From Bacteroidaceae bacterium (GTDB lineage Bacteria; Bacteroidota; Bacteroidia; Bacteroidales; Bacteroidaceae), in the NCBI GenBank assembly GCA_017466325.1, contig JAFTUK010000048.1, positions 1 through 40,681 on the forward strand: DNA of 40,681 nucleotides. Reading direction: 5' to 3'. Every line of letters starts with the position of its first letter. The stretch's first letter is position 1. Below, piece by piece: positions 16,677 through 24,130 of the stretch. A model generated the notes under the pieces. The model was not told the origin of the DNA and made no database searches. It was given only the letters and a program-made list of their open reading frames with translations. The position numbers and the translations under genes are program-made.

Positions 16677-17810
16677 ATGGGAAAAATCAACGTCATAAAG
16701 GTTTCGACGAAGAAGGATTTGGATGCTTTTATTAAATTCCCTCTTGATTTGTATGCCGGCAACGAACAGTTTGTGCCGGAGATGGCCAATGATGTCCGTG
16801 ACAGTTTCAATCCCGAAAAGAATCACGGCCTGTCGTTTACCGAGGTTCAGGCATTCATAGCGGAAAGGGACGGCGAGGTTGTAGGACGTATTGCCGGCAT
16901 TATAAACACCAGAGCCAACAAGAAGTGGAATGCTTCCGTAGTACGTTTCGGTTACATAGATTTCATTGATGACCCCGAGGTAAGCAAGGCTTTGCTCGAT
17001 ACGGTAGTGGAGTGGGGCAGAGAACGGGGCATGACAGAGATACAGGGTCCGCTGGGCATTACAGATTTTGACAAGGAGGGTATGCTCGTCGAGGACTTTG
17101 ACCGCTTGGGTTCCATGATAGACATATACAATTATCCCTATTACCCCAGGCACATGGAGGCACACGGTTATTCCAAGATAACGGACTGGTTGCAGATAAG
17201 GGTGGAGGTGCCGAAGGAGGTTCCTCCGAGATATGCCCGTGTGGCCAGGCTGAGCAGCGAGATGTATGGTCTGAAGGTGCGCAAAATAACGTTGCAGGAG
17301 GCCTACAACGGAGAAGGGCGCAGGGTATTCGAACTGATGAACCAGGCTTACGCCCCATTGTTCGGATACAGTTCATTCACCCCAAATCAGATAGACTATT
17401 TCCTGAAGATGTATCTTCCTATCGCAGATATGGACTTGATTCCTCTGGTGGAAAACGAGAAGGGAGAACTTGTTGCCGCTGCCGTGACGATGGCCAGTAT
17501 GTCCAGAGCCTTGCAGAAATCAAAGGGCAAGTTGTTCCCCGTCGGTTGGTGGCACATGTTCAAGGCTCTGAAGATAAAGCACGAGGATACCGTTAACATG
17601 ATGCTTATCGCCGTGAGGCCGGACATGCAGGGCTTGGGAGTAAATGCCCTTATCTTCAATGACCTGATTCCCATCTATAACAAGAAGGGCTACAAGTATG
17701 CCGAAACAGGTCCCCAACTGGAAGATAATGTCAAGGAACTCAGTCAATGGAAGTCCCTGAATCCGGAAGTCATCAAGCGCAGGCGCTGCTATGGCATGAA
17801 GATAGATTGA
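16677..17810 (+). CDS. GNAT-fold acetyltransferase-like protein
   Basis: A 377-residue soluble protein with GNAT-like features: the N-terminal half has LSFTEVQAFIAERDGEVVGRIAGIIN and GPLGITDFDKEGMLVEDFD, and the C-terminal half ends with a GNAT-type core (MLIAVRPDMQGLGVNALIF; KYAETGPQLEDN). An in-frame GTG 18 bases upstream is a less likely start. It heads the fatty-acid-like operon. Possible roles are an N-acyltransferase using the pathway's acyl-ACP or acyl-CoA, or acylation of an amino-headgroup. No substrate can be read. Confidence 0.75.
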   Translation: MGKINVIKVSTKKDLDAFIKFPLDLYAGNEQFVPEMANDVRDSFNPEKNHGLSFTEVQAFIAERDGEVVGRIAGIINTRANKKWNASVVRFGYIDFIDDPEVSKALLDTVVEWGRERGMTEIQGPLGITDFDKEGMLVEDFDRLGSMIDIYNYPYYPRHMEAHGYSKITDWLQIRVEVPKEVPPRYARVARLSSEMYGLKVRKITLQEAYNGEGRRVFELMNQAYAPLFGYSSFTPNQIDYFLKMYLPIADMDLIPLVENEKGELVAAAVTMASMSRALQKSKGKLFPVGWWHMFKALKIKHEDTVNMMLIAVRPDMQGLGVNALIFNDLIPIYNKKGYKYAETGPQLEDNVKELSQWKSLNPEVIKRRRCYGMKID

Positions 17811-17861
17811 AATAGAAGTAAATACATTCGAGAAAGAAGAATCATTAAATACAAGACTATT

Positions 17862-19082
17862 ATGGAAAATAGAGTTGTTATTACAGGTATGGGAATCTGG
17901 TCTTGCTTGGGTCAGACCTTGGACGAGGTACGCCAGAGCCTGTATGATGGAAAGAGTGGTATCATATTCTCTCAGGAGAGAAAGGATATGGGTTTCCGCA
18001 GCGGACTCTGTGCCGACGTGCCCAAACCCGATTTGAAGAAATTGGTAAGCCGTACCATGCGCCAGTTCATGCCCGAGGAGGCACAGTATGCCTACATGGC
18101 CACAAAGGACGCTTTGGAGCATGCACGTCTGGATCAGGACTATATAGATTCTCACGAAGTGGGTATCATTTATGGTAACGACAGCGTTGCCGAGGCCACT
18201 ATGGTTGCCCTGGACCGTTTCCGCGAGTTTAAGGAGACCAGCGCCTGTGGCAGCGGTGCTATCTTCCAGAGCATGAACAGTACCGTTACCATGAACCTGG
18301 CATGTCTGTTCCGTCTCCGTGGCATCAACCTCACCAGCAGTGCTGCATGTGCAAGTTCCTCTTTGGCCATAGGCAATGCCTATCTCCTCATCAAGAACGG
18401 TTTGTCCGATTGCATCATCACCGGTGGTGCTCAGGAGGCAAACATGTACTGTGTGGCCAGCTTCGACGGTATTCAGGCATTCTCTACCCGTGAGGATGAA
18501 CCCACCAAGGCTTGCCGTCCCTTCGACAAGAACCGCGACGGCCTGGTACCTGGCGGCGGTGCTGCTACCATTATTCTGGAAAGTTATGAACATGCCGTAA
18601 AGCGTGGTGCTCCTATCCTTGCAGAAATCGTAGGCTGGGGCTTCAGCGGCAACGGTGACCATATTTCCACTCCCAATGTGGCAGGTCCTGCACGTTCATT
18701 GGAACTGGCTATCCGCAACGGCGGTGTCAATCCCCTGGAAATCGGTTATCTCAATGCCCATGCCACCAGTACACATGCCGGCGACGGACGCGAGGCAATG
18801 GCCATCAAGCAGATTTTCGGCGACTATGCCATTCCCGTCACTTCCACCAAGTCGCAGACCGGACACGAGATGTGGGCTGCAGGTGCTGCAGAGTGCATCT
18901 ACAGTATGCTGATGATGAAGAACGGCTTCATTGCCGGCAACATCAACTTTGAGGAACCCGACGAGGAGACTGCATGCGTGAATGTCATCCCCGAGACAAC
19001 AGAGAAGCATTTCGACATGTTCCTGAGCAACAGTTTCGGTTTCGGCGGTACCAACAGCACCCTTATCGTAAAGAACCTATAA
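17862..19082 (+). CDS. FabB-like beta-ketoacyl-ACP synthase (KAS I type)
   Basis: A 406-residue condensing enzyme with the Cys163-His300-His335 triad in SSAACASS, NAHATSTHAGDG and KSQTGHEMW. The sequence follows E. coli FabB closely in marker regions (GIIFSQERKDMGFRSG near the N-terminus; GFIAGNINFEEPDEE and SNSFGFGGTNSTLIV at the C-terminus), more than it follows FabF. It should condense malonyl-ACP with an acyl primer. Aryl-polyene and flexirubin clusters have two or more KS or chain-length-factor genes; only this one is present here. The ACP gene follows after 50 bases. Confidence 0.93.
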   Translation: MENRVVITGMGIWSCLGQTLDEVRQSLYDGKSGIIFSQERKDMGFRSGLCADVPKPDLKKLVSRTMRQFMPEEAQYAYMATKDALEHARLDQDYIDSHEVGIIYGNDSVAEATMVALDRFREFKETSACGSGAIFQSMNSTVTMNLACLFRLRGINLTSSAACASSSLAIGNAYLLIKNGLSDCIITGGAQEANMYCVASFDGIQAFSTREDEPTKACRPFDKNRDGLVPGGGAATIILESYEHAVKRGAPILAEIVGWGFSGNGDHISTPNVAGPARSLELAIRNGGVNPLEIGYLNAHATSTHAGDGREAMAIKQIFGDYAIPVTSTKSQTGHEMWAAGAAECIYSMLMMKNGFIAGNINFEEPDEETACVNVIPETTEKHFDMFLSNSFGFGGTNSTLIVKNL

Positions 19083-19132
19083 ATAAGAGACAAACCCCCA
19101 ATTATTAACATTATAACCAATTTTAATTGATT

Positions 19133-19372
19133 ATGACAAGAGAAGAAATTATCGAGAAGGTTATTGAAACCCTTTCAGAGGAATTTGAGGTAGAGCAGGA
19201 GGTTATCACCCCCGATGCAGTAATCTATGACACCCTGCAGCTGGACAGCCTGAGTCTCGTGGACCTGGTTGCCGTTGTTCAGTACACCTTCAAGGTTAAG
19301 ATTCCTGTTGCTGACCTGCCCAGTGTAAAGACATTCAACGACCTGTATGACTACATCGAGAGCCATCAGTAA
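19133..19372 (+). CDS. Acyl carrier protein
   Basis: A 79-residue acidic ACP with the phosphopantetheine serine at Ser39 in QLDSLSLVDL. The ATG at 19133 is taken over an in-frame TTG two codons upstream. It differs from a housekeeping AcpP in its DSLSLVDL motif and many Val/Ile residues, so it is a dedicated carrier. The next gene overlaps its end by 26 bases. Confidence 0.92.
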   Translation: MTREEIIEKVIETLSEEFEVEQEVITPDAVIYDTLQLDSLSLVDLVAVVQYTFKVKIPVADLPSVKTFNDLYDYIESHQ

Positions 19373-19781
19373 GATTGAAGAACTCATACCCCAGCGCTTG
19401 CCCATCATGATGGTGGACGAGCTGCTGAAGGTTGTGGGCGACGAGTGTACTTGTCGTCTGACAGTTCGTGAAGACAATTTCTTCCTCGAGGAGGACGGAC
19501 AGATGGCGGAACCTGGAGTGATAGAGCATATTGCCCAGAGTGCATCGGCATTTGCCGGGTATCGTGCTGTGGCCGAAGGTGCAACGGAACCTCCTGTCGG
19601 ATATATCGGCGAGGTGAAGAACTTCCGCCTTTACCGCCGCCCCAAATTGGGCGATGACCTCCAAACGACAATTACCATGGGAGCAACGGTGGCCGGAGTT
19701 ACCATCATCAACGCTGCAACCCTTGTCGGAGAGGAGACAATAGCAGAGACACAGATGAAAATCTTTGTCCGCGAGGATTGA
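19347..19781 (+). CDS. Hotdog-fold dehydratase-like protein (ApeP-like)
   Basis: A 144-residue single-hotdog protein. IEELIPQRLPIMMVDELL matches the FabZ/FabA family opening, and PGVIEHIAQSASAFAGY matches the central helix with the catalytic acid. The GHFPG segment carrying the catalytic histidine in FabZ is replaced by EDGQMAEPG, so it probably needs a partner. It resembles the ApeP class of aryl-polyene systems, known to pair with ApeI-type subunits. The ATG lies within the ACP gene (26-base overlap); no better start precedes the conserved core. Confidence 0.8.
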   Translation: MTTSRAISKIEELIPQRLPIMMVDELLKVVGDECTCRLTVREDNFFLEEDGQMAEPGVIEHIAQSASAFAGYRAVAEGATEPPVGYIGEVKNFRLYRRPKLGDDLQTTITMGATVAGVTIINAATLVGEETIAETQMKIFVRED

Positions 19782-19823
19782 ACACACTTATACTATACTA
19801 TACATTATATATAATATATATAA

Positions 19824-20195
19824 ATGCTATTAGAAAACAAGTTCTACAGGGTATTGTCCGAAGAACGGGGCGAAGGTCTCAGTGCAAAGTATCGTGTGGC
19901 AATACTTCCGGAATGTAATGTCTATGACGGGCATTTCCCCGGAGACCCTGTTTGCCCGGGGGTATGCAACATAGAAACCATCAAGGAATGTGCAATCCTG
20001 TTGTGTGGCGAGCAGTTGCGGTACTCCACAATCAAGCAATGCCGTCTGACGGCTTTGGCTACACCCACGGTTTGCCCGGAGGTTGACGTGCAGGTAAATC
20101 TTTCTCCATCAGGTGAGGGGTATGCGTTGCAGGCAACTATTGCAGATGACAGGCAGACTTATATGATTTTGAAAGGTCAATTGGATAAGGCATGA
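19824..20195 (+). CDS. FabZ/ApeI-like 3-hydroxyacyl-ACP dehydratase
   Basis: A 123-residue hotdog protein with the full motif YDGHFPGDPVCPGVCNIETIKE: catalytic His37 and Glu51 are in place. It is the catalytically complete member of the two-gene dehydratase pair and resembles ApeI. A very AT-rich stretch (about 19790-19822) precedes the ATG. Its stop overlaps the exporter start by four bases (ATGA), implying coupled translation. Confidence 0.82.
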   Translation: MLLENKFYRVLSEERGEGLSAKYRVAILPECNVYDGHFPGDPVCPGVCNIETIKECAILLCGEQLRYSTIKQCRLTALATPTVCPEVDVQVNLSPSGEGYALQATIADDRQTYMILKGQLDKA

Positions 20196-22690
20196 CAAGA
20201 TTATTTGTTAGGATATATCACTATTTGAGGAAACATCGGGCCATTATGTGGTGCTCGATGCTTCTCTTGTTTTTGTTCTGTGGCTGGTTTGCAGCCCAGA
20301 TACATCTGGAGGAGGATTTGAACAAACTGATGCCGTCGTCCAAGAATGAAGACGGCACGACCAAGTTGGCCTTTGCCAATTTAAGGATTAAGGACAAGAC
20401 TTTCCTGCTTTTCGAAGGCAAGGAAGGCACTACGCCCGAAGAGATAATAGAGTGTTGCGATGAATTTGTCGACTCATTGACAGCACAGAACGAGGCTCTG
20501 GACAGCAACAGGGTGTTTTCGGACATCTTCTATAGGTTGGATGACGACCTCATGCCCACAGCCATTGACTATTTGAGCCAGAACATTCCTGCATACATTG
20601 ATGCATCCATATATTCTTCCTTCGACACTCTGCTTACAGAAGAGCACATGTTGCAACAGATGCAGCAGAATGCCGAGGACTTCGACAGCGAGTTCGGCAG
20701 CATGTTCCCCGAACTTATCGAGATGGACCCCATAGGAATGCGCAATGTTTTGGCACGTTCCATGAAGGGCGTCATGGGCGATAAGGTCGGAGGTATTACT
20801 ACCGTAGACAACCACTTCTTTGTGCCCGATACAACGGTGTGCCTGGCATTCGTCTCGCCACAGTTCTCTGCCACCAACACGGGACAGGGCAACAAGATGT
20901 TTGACATCATCAACGGGGAGATCAAGGATTTCTCCGCCCGCCATCCCAATGTCCATATTTGCTACTATGGCACTCCGGCCAACGGATACTACAATTCCAC
21001 CACCATCAAGGGAGATTTGGTAGGTACGGTGGCATGGAGCGAAGTCATAGTGCTGCTGCTCTTGTTCCTTTGCATGCGCAACTGGAACACCATCCCCCTG
21101 CTGTTCCTGCCGGTAGCCTTCGGCACGCTGTTCGGATTGGCGGTAATGTACTTCATCAAAGGCCAGTTCTCGCTCATGGCACTTGGTATCGGAGCCATAG
21201 TGCTTGGAGTTGCCATGAGTTATGTGCTGCACATATTGGTGCACTACAAGTATGTAGGCAATGCGGAGCAGGTTTTGCGCGACGAGACCAAGCCGGTGCT
21301 TCTTGGCTGTGTGACAACTATAGGTTCGTTCATAGGCCTGCTGTTCGTCAAGACAGACCTTTTGCAGGACTTCGGCCTGTTTGCCGCCCTGGCCATTATC
21401 GGAACTACGGTATTCTCCCTGATATACCTTCCCCATCTGATGGAAATGGAGAAGAACAAGATAAACCGCAAGGCCTTTGCCCTGATTGATAAGTTCAATG
21501 CATACAGGTTCCACGAAAAGAAATGGTTGCTTGCCATCATAGCGATATTTACAATCACCTGCACTGCCGCGTATCTTTATAAGGGAACGTTGTTTGACTC
21601 TGATATGGCCAATCTCGGCTATGTCGACAAGGAAGTCAGCTATGCCAGCAAACTTTATCACGACAAGACGGCCACCGGTTACAACTCCACCTTCTTCGCC
21701 TCACAGGGCAAGACAATGGAGGAGGCCTTGGAGAACTTCTCTTTGCTGGAGTACAAGCTCGACTCGCTTCAAGAACTCGGACTCGTAAAGAAATACACTC
21801 CTATCAACAAGTTCTTCATTCCGTTGGATGTACAGCAGGAGAGAATAGATGCGTGGCATGAATATTGGAACGAAGAACGCCTCGGCAAGGTACGCACCCT
21901 GATAGCCAGGACTGCCCCCAAGGCAGGTCTTAATGCCGAAGGCTTTGAACCGTTCTTCGACATGGCAACCGCCGATTATGAACCCGAACCTCTTTACGAG
22001 GCAGGCATCATCCCCGAGGGGTATCTTTCCACCTTGATGGAGGAGACCTGGAACGGTGATTATCTCTGTATTACCAGCGTCCAGTACGAGGGAAAGGGCA
22101 GTGTGTCTGAAAACAAGGACTTCCTGAATATCTGCAATAGCATTGCCAGGGAACCCAACCTGCTTGTCATGAACACATCGTATTACACACAGGACACCCT
22201 GAGCGCATTGAACAGCGATTTCAATGTCCTGCAGTGGATGAGCATGGTATTCGTGTTCCTCGTGTTGCATGTCAGCTTCCACTTCAACCTCCGCAATACC
22301 ATTTTGGGTTTTGCGCCCATCCTGCTGAGTTGGATTATCGTGTTGGGAGCAATGGCGATATTCGGTATGCAGTTCAACCTGATAAACATCATTATATCCA
22401 CATTCATCTTCGGCATTGGTGTGGACTACAGCATCTTCGTCATGAACGGTTTGATTGCAGACAGGTACAATGGCAGCGCCGGCAGTGATATGCTTCGTTT
22501 CCACAAGACCGCCATCGTCTTCAGCGCGGTTATCCTGATTGTCACCGTGGCAAGCATGCTCTTTGCCAAGCACCCTGCCATACAGAGCGTAGGTTTCGCC
22601 ACTCTGGTGGGCATGGTCAGCGCCGTGGTGCTCAGTTATGTATGCCAGCCTGCCATATTCAAGTGGATGCACGACAGAAAACAAAAGTAA
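20192..22690 (+). CDS. MMPL/RND-superfamily lipid exporter
   Basis: An 832-residue membrane protein of the MMPL branch of the RND superfamily. A first helix (about 15-35) is followed by a large periplasmic loop, a block of five to six helices (about 280-460, with GIGAIVLGVAMSYVLHILVH), a second loop, and a second block (about 680-825, with FGIGVDYSIFVMNGLI carrying the proton-relay Asp). MMPL proteins in pigment and lipid clusters move acylated products across or out of the inner membrane. Four-base overlap with the upstream dehydratase and four-base spacing to the next gene indicate tight coupling. Confidence 0.9.
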   Translation: MTRLFVRIYHYLRKHRAIMWCSMLLLFLFCGWFAAQIHLEEDLNKLMPSSKNEDGTTKLAFANLRIKDKTFLLFEGKEGTTPEEIIECCDEFVDSLTAQNEALDSNRVFSDIFYRLDDDLMPTAIDYLSQNIPAYIDASIYSSFDTLLTEEHMLQQMQQNAEDFDSEFGSMFPELIEMDPIGMRNVLARSMKGVMGDKVGGITTVDNHFFVPDTTVCLAFVSPQFSATNTGQGNKMFDIINGEIKDFSARHPNVHICYYGTPANGYYNSTTIKGDLVGTVAWSEVIVLLLLFLCMRNWNTIPLLFLPVAFGTLFGLAVMYFIKGQFSLMALGIGAIVLGVAMSYVLHILVHYKYVGNAEQVLRDETKPVLLGCVTTIGSFIGLLFVKTDLLQDFGLFAALAIIGTTVFSLIYLPHLMEMEKNKINRKAFALIDKFNAYRFHEKKWLLAIIAIFTITCTAAYLYKGTLFDSDMANLGYVDKEVSYASKLYHDKTATGYNSTFFASQGKTMEEALENFSLLEYKLDSLQELGLVKKYTPINKFFIPLDVQQERIDAWHEYWNEERLGKVRTLIARTAPKAGLNAEGFEPFFDMATADYEPEPLYEAGIIPEGYLSTLMEETWNGDYLCITSVQYEGKGSVSENKDFLNICNSIAREPNLLVMNTSYYTQDTLSALNSDFNVLQWMSMVFVFLVLHVSFHFNLRNTILGFAPILLSWIIVLGAMAIFGMQFNLINIIISTFIFGIGVDYSIFVMNGLIADRYNGSAGSDMLRFHKTAIVFSAVILIVTVASMLFAKHPAIQSVGFATLVGMVSAVVLSYVCQPAIFKWMHDRKQK

Positions 22691-22694
22691 GTTG

Positions 22695-24116
22695 ATGACA
22701 AAGTCAGACATTATTATAATAGGTAGCGGACTCGGTGGCCTCGAGGTTGCCCTGATGATGGCCAAGGAAGGCCGGAAGGTTCTTGTTTTGGAGCGTCAGC
22801 ATCAGGCAGGTGGCTGTATGCAAAGTTACCGCCGCGGCCGCTTGAATTTCGACACAGGCCTGCATTATGTTGGCGGACTTGAAGAAGGCGGCCAACTGTA
22901 TGATGCCTTTGAAAGCCTTGGATTGATGACTCTGCCCTGGAAGCAGATGGATGCAGATTGTTTCGAGGAGATTCATATTGGCGGACGTACATTCCGTTGG
23001 CCTCAGGGCAAGAAGCGCTTCATCAATGCCATGAAGAGTTATTTCCCCGACGAGGAGAAAGGCCTGGACCTGTATGGCGAACTCCTTGACTGTACCGACG
23101 AACTTTGGATGCAGAAAACCAACGCCTGGGAATATCTGACTTCAATCATTTCCGACCCTCTGCTTCTGCAGGTGCTTTCCGCTCCTGCTACGTGCAAGAT
23201 GGAACTGCGCAAGGAAACGCTGCCCCTGTTCACCTATGTGCATGGCATAGCGCCTTTCATAGAAAGCAGTTGGCGTTTGGCAGGCGACGGCAATATGTTG
23301 GTGTCATGTCTGGTAGAACAGATACGCGCTTATGGCGGTGAGGTGCTGACAGACAAGGACGTCGTTTCCCTGAAGGAAGAGGATGGCCGGATTGTTCAGG
23401 CCCTGTGTGCCGACGGCACTTCCTACGAGGCCGACTTTTTCGTCAGCAATGCCCATCCTGCCGTAACATGTTCCCTGGTAGGGGAGAGTGCCCTGATGAA
23501 GAAGGTCTTCCGTCGCCGCATGGGCATGCAGCCCAACACCTTCGGCATCTTCACCCTGCACCTCCAGTTGCGAAGCGGTTCTTTGCCATATTTCAATCAC
23601 AACAAACTCGTCTTTGCAGAACCGGACTGTTGGGATATGGCAGTGGACAAGAGTCTTGCCGTAAAGGGCATAATGATGAGTGCCAGAATACCCGAAAAGG
23701 GCGGGAACGTGGTGAATATAGACATCCTTACCCCCATGCTGTGGGAAGTTGTGGAAGAATACGATGGCACCAAACTTTTCCACCGCCCCAAGGCTTACAA
23801 GGAGATGAAGGCCAGGGTGGCGGAGCAGTGTCTGGCTCTGGCAGAAACCGTTATCCCCGGTCTTGGCGAAATGATACTCAAGACCTGGTCAAGCACACCA
23901 TTGACCTACAAGGACTATAATCTGACACCCGAGGGCAGCGCCTTCGGTTTCCGGAAGGACTTCAGTAATCCCATGATGACCATAGTATCCCCCAAGACAC
24001 AGATCCCCAATCTGTTCATGACGGGGCAGAGTCTGATGCTTCATGGATTGCACGGAGTCACCATGACAGCGGCATATACATGTCAAGAGATAAATCAGAA
24101 CACAATTTCAGAATAA
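22695..24116 (+). CDS. CrtI/RetSat-like FAD-dependent oxidoreductase
   Basis: A 473-residue flavoprotein with an N-terminal dinucleotide fold IIIIGSGLGGLEVALMMAKEG (about residues 5-25), GGCMQSYRRG and FDTGLHYVGG, typical of the phytoene-desaturase / retinol-saturase group, and the C-terminal FAD-closing PNLFMTGQSLMLHGLHGVT. An upstream in-frame ATG at 22638 lies inside the exporter gene, so ATG 22695 is used. Related enzymes introduce or reduce double bonds in long conjugated chains; here it could saturate or desaturate the acyl product. Direction is inference. Confidence 0.88.
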   Translation: MTKSDIIIIGSGLGGLEVALMMAKEGRKVLVLERQHQAGGCMQSYRRGRLNFDTGLHYVGGLEEGGQLYDAFESLGLMTLPWKQMDADCFEEIHIGGRTFRWPQGKKRFINAMKSYFPDEEKGLDLYGELLDCTDELWMQKTNAWEYLTSIISDPLLLQVLSAPATCKMELRKETLPLFTYVHGIAPFIESSWRLAGDGNMLVSCLVEQIRAYGGEVLTDKDVVSLKEEDGRIVQALCADGTSYEADFFVSNAHPAVTCSLVGESALMKKVFRRRMGMQPNTFGIFTLHLQLRSGSLPYFNHNKLVFAEPDCWDMAVDKSLAVKGIMMSARIPEKGGNVVNIDILTPMLWEVVEEYDGTKLFHRPKAYKEMKARVAEQCLALAETVIPGLGEMILKTWSSTPLTYKDYNLTPEGSAFGFRKDFSNPMMTIVSPKTQIPNLFMTGQSLMLHGLHGVTMTAAYTCQEINQNTISE

Positions 24117-24130
24117 CTAAAGAGAACAAG

